A stretch of 6,787 nt of DNA, taken from the NCBI GenBank assembly GCA_946188175.1, contig CAMHUJ010000095.1:1-6787 (forward strand). Reading direction: 5' to 3'. Position 1 is the first letter of the stretch. Each line of letters opens with the position of its first letter. The notes under the pieces are model-generated. The model was not told the origin of the DNA and did no database searches. It worked only from the letters and a program-made list of their open reading frames with translations. The position numbers and the translations under genes were made by a program. The DNA comes from an uncultured Ruminococcus sp. (GTDB lineage: Bacteria; Bacillota; Clostridia; Oscillospirales; Ruminococcaceae). This document shows, piece by piece, positions 1 through 5,677 of this stretch.

Positions 1-1760
1 TCGGGCATTCGTTCCAGTAATCGGGGTGTGCTGTTACGGTCAGATCCGGCGAGATATAATACTTCTTAAAAGCAGCATATGCCTCCTTTGCCTGTTTCAG
101 GTAGGCGGCAGCCTGCTCCGCATCATAATCCTGCCAGAGTCTTGCAGCCTGCGCCGCACATGCCGCAAAATTGAGGGTTGCAGCAAATGTAGGCGGCTTG
201 ACAACACGGGCTATCTCATAGCCTTCGATATAATCCCAGGGCTTTGTCGCAATCTCGATCCACTTGTGATCCTGAACCTTGTGATAATACAGACCGGCAT
301 ATTTGCCCCATGTTTCCTCATCCGGTTCAACCTTCATCTTAGCCATGAAATCCAGCTCATATTTGCATTCATCAAGAATATCGGGAATCCTGTTGCCTGC
401 TTCCGGAATCACGACCGTACCGGAGTTATCGGCAAATTTACGCTTGCCGTCTGATTTCAGCAATGCACGCTCATACATATTTTGCAGCGTCCAAACAGAG
501 ATACCGCCCTCCGGTAAATATTTGCCCTGACTTCCGGTTGTGTACCAGCCTCCCTTTACGTCAATCTTAGAAGACGCGTATATTTTAGATGCCTCCTCAT
601 AAGACAGATATTCATTCCGCCAGAGTGTCTGAACAAATCCGGTTTCCGTCTTATGCTGACCTGCATGTGCGAGCTTGTCCTTTTCACCGGAAGTGATATA
701 GTTTTCTTCGATATCCATACCGGCGCGGTTCTGATAAAAGACATTCAGCGCATTCGTCAGCAGATCATGTCCTTTTTCGTAATAAATATCAGCGCCGATC
801 CGAAATGGGAACGAGCGCCATTCCTTGTCCTTGATCCGGATATAGTATTCACCCGGTGTATCAAATTTTGTAAAGTCAATCTTGCAGATATTGTCACCGG
901 AATCGGCGTCGAAGGTCTTTTTCTCCGTTGTGCCTGTATAGACAACGGTATCATCCGATAAATTTACGATCTCATATTCATAGCTGTTGCCGAGTTTCAG
1001 TATTTCGGCGTCATACATAATATCGCCGCTGTTATCGCTCAGCGTAGCATGCTTTGCAAGTCCGGTGAAATATCCGAGCTGATTGACCGAGATAAAGTTA
1101 TGTTCCAGACCGCTGTATCCGCGTGCGGTATAGCCGCAGCTGGATTTCGGGTGCGTTTCGGTACTTGTTATATCAACAATGGACATGTCATCAAACCAGA
1201 GCTGGTCACCGTCCTGTGCGTTTCCGCCGTAGGTGTCATCGTATGCATAGTTAAATACCCATTCGGCTTCTTCAATATCCTCTGTCGGAATAAAAATGCC
1301 GGAGCATTCCTTGAATTCCGTTGTCAGGTTGAGCGGCGAGCCCCACTTACCGCTGTATGCCGGACCCATGGTCATTTCTTCGTTCGCACCGTCAAGCACA
1401 AAAAGCGGATCTTCAAAGCTGTTTACGTCAATCCGGCTGCAAAGCTCCATTCCGTAACGGTTTGACTTCGCCTTGAAGGAGACTTTATACTTATGATTTT
1501 TTCGGAAGTTCAAATGTCTGTATCGGAATTGCAAATCATAATTCCGCCGTTCTGTGCCGCGGGATTTGATAATTGTCAGGCATACGGCGCCGTCCTCGAT
1601 CTTGAAATCCTGTCTTGCAGGACTTACCTCAACCGGCATCCACGGGGCGATCTTGTAATCAAAAGATGTTTCGCCCAGCAGCTCCTCAGCCGATACCCCA
1701 ATCGATCATTGCAGCTGTCAGCATTCCTGCAACGATTTTTTTCGTGATGTGTTTCTGCAT
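1..1760 (-). CDS. GH9-family cellulase-like secreted protein, partial at left edge, frameshift in signal peptide, active-site Asp pair missing
   Basis: Family role: secreted endo/processive cellulases. ATG at 1758-1760 follows an AAGGGAGGG ribosome binding site with a 6-nt gap and begins a signal peptide (MQKHITKKIVAGMLTAAM). That frame stops at 1686-1688. The rest is open in another frame from 1705 to the window edge (568 codons, checked stop-free), starting SIGVSAEELLGE, so one base too many lies within about 1689-1706. Reconstructed order: signal peptide 1-24; CBM4/9-like beta-sandwich about 28-205, ending in DQLWFDDMSIVD; CelD_N Ig-like domain about 222-322 with the NQLGY motif; start of the GH9 catalytic domain about 326-586, with GGISVWTLQNMYERA, IPEAGNRIPDILDE and PPTFAATLNFAACAAQAARLW. 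The usual GGW(H/Y)DAGD reads GGWYTTGS (residues 404-410), so the aspartates that position water and act as catalytic base are replaced. The catalytic Glu and any dockerin lie outside the window. Family call is firm; activity is doubtful. If translated without the frameshift, the first in-frame ATG (1639) would lack a signal peptide. Confidence 0.88.
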
Positions 1761-1787
1761 ATTAGTCCCTCCCTTATAATTACAGTG

Positions 1788-1813
1788 CAGCCGGTTCGGT
1801 ACAATTCCGGCTG
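1788..1813 (-). promoter_or_regulatory. Inverted repeat at the 5' end of the GH9 mRNA
   Basis: Perfect 7-bp arms CAGCCGG and CCGGCTG (1788-1794 and 1807-1813) flank a 12-nt loop. The predicted transcription start (about 1814) sits immediately before the first arm, so the mRNA would begin with this hairpin. There is no T-tract after it, so it is not a terminator. 5'-terminal hairpins can protect mRNA from decay; an operator or a binding site for an RNA regulator is the alternative. Confidence 0.5.
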
Positions 1814-1820
1814 TATTTCC

Positions 1821-1849
1821 ATTATAACACAGGGACCACAAAAAAGCAA
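1821..1849 (-). promoter_or_regulatory. SigA-type extended -10 promoter for the GH9-family gene
   Basis: On the minus strand TTGCTT (1844-1849) and TATAAT (1821-1826) are separated by 17 bp, and TGT just before the -10 gives an extended -10 (TGn). The expected start of transcription is near 1814, giving a 5' leader of about 54 nt before the ATG at 1760. Perfect -10 and optimal spacing make this a good prediction; it is inferred from sequence only. Confidence 0.7.
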
Positions 1850-1896
1850 TGGGCACAATATATTTCATCCTTTTTTATTTCTTGGATAAATCAATC

Positions 1897-1914
1897 GACA
1901 GACGACAGACCGTC
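1897..1914. repeat. Tandem heptamer GACAGAC x2 next to the ABC-operon -35 box
   Basis: GACAGAC occurs twice head to tail (1897-1903, 1904-1910). The second copy merges into GACAGACCGTC (1904-1914), which matches the imperfect palindrome GACnGnCnGTC. It ends 4 bp before the -35 box at 1919. This position suits a regulator binding site for the ABC operon. No regulator is encoded in the window, and the match is short. Confidence 0.35.
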
Positions 1915-1918
1915 AGTC

Positions 1919-1947
1919 TTGACTTTCATATAATAATATGGTAGAAT
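1919..1947 (+). promoter_or_regulatory. SigA-type extended -10 promoter for the ABC transporter operon
   Basis: TTGACT (1919-1924) and TAGAAT (1942-1947) are 17 bp apart, with TGG directly before the -10 supplying an extended -10. Transcription should begin near 1954, leaving about 45 nt of leader. A perfect 7-bp dyad, ATAATAT (1933-1939) and ATATTAT (1949-1955), brackets the -10 box and could serve as an operator, although the local AT richness weakens that reading. Confidence 0.7.
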
Positions 1948-1998
1948 GATATTATCAGTCCGAACGTATTACAAATACATCGAAAGGAACGGATTTTC

Positions 1999-3495
1999 AT
2001 GAAAAAAAGAAGTCTCGCCGCATTGCTGAGTACCACAGCGGTTCTGCTGTTCGGTTCCGTCAGCATACTGTCGGCATCTGCGGAACGGAAAACCTTTACC
2101 GTCGGCTTTGATGCGGAATTCCCCCCCTACGGCTATCAGAATGAAGCAGGCGACTATGTCGGATTCGATCTTTCACTTGCACAGGAGGTATGTGACCGGC
2201 AGAGCTGGACGCTGGTCAAGCAGCCGATTGACTGGGATTCCAAGGACATGGAACTGAAGACCGGCGCGATTGACTGCATCTGGAACGGGTTTACGATCAA
2301 CGGACGCGAATCGGATTATACATGGTCCGTTCCCTATGTTGATAATTCGCAGGTTGTGATTGTCAGGAAAGATTCGGATATCAGTGAGCTGAACGATCTG
2401 TCAGGCAAGGTTGTTGCCGTGCAGGCGGACAGCTCGGCATTGGCAGCGTTTACCGGTGAGGATGCAGAGGAATCAAATCAACAGCTTGCCGCGAGCTTTG
2501 CGGATTTGCAGCAGGTCGGTGATTATAACAGTGCTTTTCTGAACCTCGAAAGCGGAGCGGTGGATGCGATCTGCATGGATATCGGCGTTGCCAATTATGA
2601 GATTGAAAAGCGCGGCAGCCAGTTCGTCATGCTGGATGAGCATGTTTCTTCGGAGCAGTACGGCATCGGATTCCTCAAGGGCAATACAGAGCTGCGTGAT
2701 ACTGTGCAGGAAACGCTGTATGAAATGCTGGATGACGGCAGCTTTGCCCGAATCGCTGACGAGTGGGGCCTCTCTGACAGTGTCTGTCTGAGCCGTGAAT
2801 CGGAAGCTAAAACTGAAACCGAAGCGAAAGAAGTTCCGTTCGGCGAAAAGCTCGGAAGCATCTGCATTCAGCTTCTGAAGGGTGTCGGCGCATCGCTTGC
2901 CATATTCTTCCTGACACTGCTCTTCGCGCTTCCGCTCGGTTTGCTGATCGCAGCCGGAAAAATGAGCAGATTCAAGCCGCTGAGCTGGCTTGTTACGGTC
3001 TATATTTCGATTGTCCGCGGTACACCGCTGATGCTCCAGCTGCTTGTCGTATTCTTCGGCCCTTACTATATTTTCGGCATTCAAACCTCGGCAGCATACC
3101 GTTTCTATGCTGTGATTATCGGTTTTACACTGAACTATGCAGCGTATTTCGCCGAGATATACCGCTCCGGTATTCAGGCGGTTCCGGTCGGTCAGCATGA
3201 GGCATGCGAAATCCTCGGCTATTCCAGATCGCAGAAGTTCTTTAAGATCATCTTCCCGCAAATGGTAAAGAATATCATCCCCTCGATCACAAACGAGGTC
3301 ATTACACTTGTAAAGGATACCTCGCTTGCGTTTGCAATTTCCTATACGGAGATGTTTACGCTCGCAAAACAGGTTGCTGCGGCACAGGCGACGATTCTGC
3401 CGCTCTTTATTGCCGGTGTATTCTACTATATTTTCAATGCAGTCGTCGCGTTTGTCATGGACCGCATTGAGAAGAAGCTCAATTATTTCAGATAA
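1999..3495 (+). CDS. Amino-acid ABC transporter, substrate-binding protein fused to permease
   Basis: Polar-amino-acid importer subunit of the His/Gln/Arg (HAAT) type, acting at the cell membrane; 498 residues. ATG at 1999 follows AAAGGA with a 10-nt gap. Residues 1-28 form a Sec signal peptide ending in SASA with no lipobox Cys. Residues about 30-260 are a type-II periplasmic-binding-protein domain: FDAEFPPYGY at the start, WNGFTINGR with R103, a likely ligand-carboxylate contact by family analogy, and D194 in AICMDIG, a likely amino-group contact. A charged linker (about 265-285, TETEAKE) leads to a permease domain of about 210 residues with several hydrophobic segments, the SIVRGTPLMLQ motif of this permease family, and an EAA-type loop near 391-420 (RSGIQAVPVGQHEACEILGY) that docks on the ATPase. 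Fusion to the membrane domain replaces the lipid anchor, as in lactococcal GlnP. Exact substrate cannot be read from sequence. The ATPase gene follows after 13 bp. Confidence 0.93.
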   Translation: MKKRSLAALLSTTAVLLFGSVSILSASAERKTFTVGFDAEFPPYGYQNEAGDYVGFDLSLAQEVCDRQSWTLVKQPIDWDSKDMELKTGAIDCIWNGFTINGRESDYTWSVPYVDNSQVVIVRKDSDISELNDLSGKVVAVQADSSALAAFTGEDAEESNQQLAASFADLQQVGDYNSAFLNLESGAVDAICMDIGVANYEIEKRGSQFVMLDEHVSSEQYGIGFLKGNTELRDTVQETLYEMLDDGSFARIADEWGLSDSVCLSRESEAKTETEAKEVPFGEKLGSICIQLLKGVGASLAIFFLTLLFALPLGLLIAAGKMSRFKPLSWLVTVYISIVRGTPLMLQLLVVFFGPYYIFGIQTSAAYRFYAVIIGFTLNYAAYFAEIYRSGIQAVPVGQHEACEILGYSRSQKFFKIIFPQMVKNIIPSITNEVITLVKDTSLAFAISYTEMFTLAKQVAAAQATILPLFIAGVFYYIFNAVVAFVMDRIEKKLNYFR

Positions 3496-3508
3496 AGGGG
3501 GCATTATC

Positions 3509-4235
3509 ATGAATTTACTGGAAGTCAGCAATATCAAGAAGAGCTTTGATGATCTGCATGTTTTGAAGGATATCAGCCTCAGCGTCGGAGAAGGCGAGGT
3601 CGTTTCGATTCTCGGTCCGTCCGGTTCCGGAAAATCGACATTTCTGCGCTGCATCTCCATGCTGGAAACAATCGACGCGGGTTCGATGACCTACTGCGGT
3701 AAAACAGCTGTCCGTGAACAGGACGGCAAACCGGTTTATGTTCCGAAGAATGAACTGAACGAGATCAAGCATACATTCGGTCTGGTGTTTCAGAATTTCA
3801 ACCTGTTCCCGCACTATTCATGTACTGAAGCGGAACAAGGATGAGGTCATGAAGGAAGCGAAGGTTCTGCTGAAAAAAATGGGACTCGCCGACAAGAGTG
3901 ACTATTATCCCTATCAGCTTTCCGGCGGTCAGCAGCAGCGTGTAGCGATTGCGCGTGCGCTTGCGATGAAGCCGAAAATGCTCTTTTTTGATGAACCGAC
4001 CTCTGCACTGGATCCCGAACTGACCGCCGAGATCCTGAAAGTGCTGAAAGAGCTTGCAAAGGAAAAAATGACGATGCTGATTGTGACACATGAGATTGAC
4101 TTTGCACGCAGTGTATCAAATCATGTTGTGTTTATGGATTGCGGTGTAATCGTCGAACAGGGCAACCCGAAGGATGTCATAGATCATCCCTCGAATGAGC
4201 GCACGAAGGCGTTTCTGAAAAAGCTGGAGCAGTGA
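3509..4235 (+). pseudogene. Amino-acid ABC transporter ATPase, disrupted by a deletion/frameshift after the Q-loop
   Basis: Would supply ATP hydrolysis for the preceding importer. ATG at 3509 follows AAAGGGGG (3494-3501), which overlaps the upstream stop codon. The first frame runs 3509-3844 (111 codons): Walker A GPSGSGKST (residues 36-44) and Q-loop LVFQNFNLFPHYS (92-104), then seven unrelated residues and a stop. The remainder is in another frame, sense from about 3816 to the TGA at 4233-4235: HVLKRNKDEVMKEAKVLL, signature LSGGQQQR, Walker B MLFFDEPTSALDPE, H-loop VTHE. Family members normally carry about ten more residues here (a VLxNIxDAPI-like stretch), so the break looks like a 32-bp loss rather than a single-base slip. 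ATTCA at 3816-3820 could be the junction of a deletion between short direct repeats. ATG 3849 could start the second fragment alone, but that product lacks Walker A and could not work by itself. A sequencing or assembly error is possible. Confidence 0.85.
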
Positions 4236-4825
4236 TGATGCGGAAAATGATTGCGGTCATATGCCCGGGCATCGGTTATCATAAGGATAAGCCGCTGCTG
4301 TATTATTCGGCTAGACTGGCGCAGGAAGCGGGATATGAACTGTTCCATGCTGATTATCATGATATGCCGCGCAAGATTATGGGTGATTCCAAAATGATCG
4401 CACAGGCGGCGGAGCTTGCATTCCGGCAGACGGAGGAACAGCTGCAATCTGTGCAGTGGGATGCATATGATGAGATTTTGCTGATCGGGAAAAGCATCGG
4501 GACAATCGCTGCAGCAAAATATGCAGCAGATCATGCAATTCCCGCGCGGCAGCTCTGGTATACTCCCCTGCTGGAAACATTCTCTTTTGCCGCATCCGCA
4601 CAGGAATGCATTGCCTTTTTAGGCGAAGCTGACCCGTGGTCTGACCCTGACCGGATGAAGCAGGCTGCTGCGGCGCATCGGATTTCGATGTATCTCTATC
4701 CGCAGTGCAATCATTCACTCGAATGCGGAGATAGCCTGCGAAATATCGACAATCTGCGTGATGTCATGCAGATTACGGCACGTTTTATCAAGCATCAGAC
4801 CGGAAATATTGCAGATGAGGTGTAA
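4235..4825 (+). CDS. Small alpha/beta hydrolase-like protein
   Basis: 196 residues, cytoplasmic (no signal peptide or membrane segment). It opens with a beta strand and loop (MIAVICPGIGYHKDKP) typical of alpha/beta hydrolases. The nucleophile elbow is G85-K-S87-I-G89 in EILLIGKSIGT; D133 (FLGEADPWSD) and H160 (YPQCNHSLE) sit in the right order and spacing to complete a Ser-Asp-His triad. The substrate cannot be told; a serine esterase or thioesterase is the general expectation. The start at 4235 shares one base with the ATPase stop (TGATG), pointing to translational coupling; ATG at 4238 is equally possible and is slightly better placed behind GGAG (4226-4229). Carbonic anhydrase follows after 3 bp. 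No known link joins it to amino-acid uptake. Confidence 0.75.
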   Translation: MMRKMIAVICPGIGYHKDKPLLYYSARLAQEAGYELFHADYHDMPRKIMGDSKMIAQAAELAFRQTEEQLQSVQWDAYDEILLIGKSIGTIAAAKYAADHAIPARQLWYTPLLETFSFAASAQECIAFLGEADPWSDPDRMKQAAAAHRISMYLYPQCNHSLECGDSLRNIDNLRDVMQITARFIKHQTGNIADEV

Positions 4826-4828
4826 AAA

Positions 4829-5401
4829 ATGCATGTGAATCAGATTATTCCTGCAAATGAAGCATTGCAAAAACTGAAAGACGGCAACCGGAAATATCTG
4901 CACGCAGCATCCGGAACAGGTGATATTTCCCCTGAAAAGCGAACCGAAACACTGCATGAGGGGCAGCATCCCTATGCTGTTGTCATCACCTGCTCGGATT
5001 CGCGTGTTATTCCGGAATACATCTTCAGTGCAGATATCGGCGATCTCTTTATCATCCGCGTTGCAGGCAATGTCATAGACGATCATCAGCTCGGCTCGAT
5101 TGAATACGCAGCAGAGCATCTCGGCATACGGCTCGTTGTTGTGCTGGGGCACGATCACTGCGGTGCCGTTGATGCGGCGATCAATCATGACCCTTCCGGC
5201 TATATCAAGTTCATCACGGATGAGATCAAACTTGCAATCGGCAATGAAACTGACGATTACAAGGCGTGCTGCATGAATGTCCGGCAGAGTGTCGCCATGA
5301 TCGAAAACAGCTTTGAGATTCAGCGCGAGGAACAGCACGGACTGAAAGTCATCGGTGCGCTCTACCGGCTGGAAAGCGGCGCGGTCGAATTTGATATCTG
5401 A
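4829..5401 (+). CDS. Beta-class carbonic anhydrase
   Basis: Zinc enzyme interconverting CO2 and bicarbonate in the cytoplasm, supplying bicarbonate to carboxylases or balancing pH. 190 residues, a usual length for the compact bacterial beta class. Zinc ligands are C55 (VITCSDSR), H108 and C111 (VLGHDHCGA); D57 and R59 of the CxDxR motif form the usual Asp-Arg dyad at the zinc. IIRVAGN (75-81) and GSIEYAAEHLG (89-99) are further family landmarks. ATG 4829 lies 8 nt after GAGG (4817-4820), and the gap from the hydrolase stop is only 3 bp, so it is almost certainly co-transcribed with the genes before it. No terminator with a T-tract follows; read-through from this unit would meet the terminator at 5622-5652. 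Beta- and gamma-class alternatives are separated by the CxDxR/HxxC pattern, so the class is secure. Confidence 0.96.
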   Translation: MHVNQIIPANEALQKLKDGNRKYLHAASGTGDISPEKRTETLHEGQHPYAVVITCSDSRVIPEYIFSADIGDLFIIRVAGNVIDDHQLGSIEYAAEHLGIRLVVVLGHDHCGAVDAAINHDPSGYIKFITDEIKLAIGNETDDYKACCMNVRQSVAMIENSFEIQREEQHGLKVIGALYRLESGAVEFDI

Positions 5402-5443
5402 ACGGATTTCAGATACAAATCGGTTACAAAATGATAAAACCGC

Positions 5444-5472
5444 TTGACAAATGTACCGAAAGCGAATATAAT
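5444..5472 (+). promoter_or_regulatory. Full-consensus SigA promoter for the rtcB leader
   Basis: TTGACA (5444-5449) and TATAAT (5467-5472) both match consensus exactly with the optimal 17-bp spacer. Transcription should begin near 5479. This is the strongest promoter in the window, yet it feeds a leader closed by an intrinsic terminator. A short dyad, CGGTT (5421-5425) and AACCG (5438-5442), sits immediately upstream of the -35 and could bind a regulator. Confidence 0.88.
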
Positions 5473-5505
5473 AGTTTCAAATTCTGAGAAAGGCAGGTGA
5501 ACCCC

Positions 5506-5586
5506 ATGAAACAGGCAAGCAGGAAACACACAATTCAATATCTTTATTATAACTGCACATGGAGTTTGCCCGATTGGACTGACTAA
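5506..5586 (+). CDS. 26-residue leader peptide upstream of rtcB
   Basis: No named family is recognised. ATG 5506 follows AGGTGA (5495-5500, within AAAGGCAGGTGA) with a 5-nt gap; TAA at 5584-5586 lies 3 nt before a hairpin. The peptide begins MKQASRKHT, has a basic N-terminus, and contains YLYYN (residues 12-16), W19 and PDW (22-24). It has no signal peptide or long hydrophobic stretch, so a membrane toxin is unlikely. Its place between a consensus promoter and an intrinsic terminator just before rtcB fits a regulatory leader ORF whose translation controls read-through. The Tyr cluster and two Trp codons could sense tRNA charging or integrity, or the W/P/D-rich C-terminus could act as an arrest peptide; both are inference. 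The alternative is that the ORF is fortuitous inside a small RNA, but the spacing of a good ribosome site makes translation likely. Confidence 0.6.
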   Translation: MKQASRKHTIQYLYYNCTWSLPDWTD

Positions 5587-5589
5587 ATG

Positions 5590-5606
5590 ATGCGGCAAAG
5601 CCGTAT
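5590..5606 (+). promoter_or_regulatory. Hairpin directly after the leader-peptide stop
   Basis: ATGCGGC (5590-5596) and GCCGTAT (5600-5606) form a 7-bp stem (one G-U pair) with an AAA loop, 3 nt past the leader stop codon. A ribosome paused at or near the stop would cover its 5' arm. The segment GGCAAA (5594-5599) can instead pair with TTTGCC (5565-5570) inside the end of the leader ORF, or its GCAAA with TTTGC (5634-5638) in the terminator. Folding is by eye. Confidence 0.5.
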
Positions 5607-5621
5607 ATTGTCATGATTCCG

Positions 5622-5652
5622 AGCACCTCTGCATTTGCAGGGGTGCTTTTTT
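5622..5652 (+). terminator. Intrinsic terminator (attenuator) between leader peptide and rtcB
   Basis: AGCACCTCTGC (5622-5632) pairs with GCAGGGGTGCT (5637-5647) over 11 bp including one U-G pair, with an ATTT loop, followed by a run of six T (5647-5652). It ends 25 bp before the rtcB ATG at 5678. Transcripts from the promoter at 5444, and any read-through from the carbonic anhydrase gene, should stop here unless termination is relieved. On the minus strand no T-tract follows, so it acts in the plus direction only. Confidence 0.88.
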
Positions 5653-5677
5653 GCGGGCGCTCCGGAAAGGACACATT

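Noticed and set aside
1736..1742. A7 run in the GH9 signal-peptide coding region as a phase-variable tract
   Set aside because: Changing its length by one base leads into a stop (within GCAGGAATGCTGAC) or does not join the downstream frame, so it cannot account for the frame break.
26..1747. Plus-strand open frames of 75-142 codons across 26-1747
   Set aside because: All lie antisense to the continuous 568-codon GH9 frame, are Cys/Ile/Phe-rich without motifs, and lack ribosome sites.
1966..1978. GTATT-ACA-AATAC mini-hairpin in the ABC operon 5' leader
   Set aside because: Five weak pairs in AT-rich sequence; expected by chance, with no link to the ribosome site.
2473..3660. 395-residue open frame on the minus strand opposite the binding-protein/permease gene
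   Set aside because: It is the antisense of a gene with clear family motifs, has no ribosome site or recognisable domain, and its composition (Arg/Glu/Asn-rich, low complexity) is that of a shadow frame.
3816..3851. Programmed ribosomal frameshifting in the ATPase gene
   Set aside because: No slippery heptamer or stimulatory structure is visible, and about ten conserved family residues are also absent, which frameshifting would not explain.
5421..5442. CGGTT/AACCG dyad as terminator of the carbonic anhydrase transcript
   Set aside because: Only 5 bp with a 12-nt loop and no T-tract after it; it is kept only as a possible operator next to the -35 box.
5479..5652. Known riboswitch or T-box in the rtcB leader
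   Set aside because: No T-box sequence or familiar aptamer core was recognised, and a translatable ORF fills most of the leader. A covariance-model search was not possible here.
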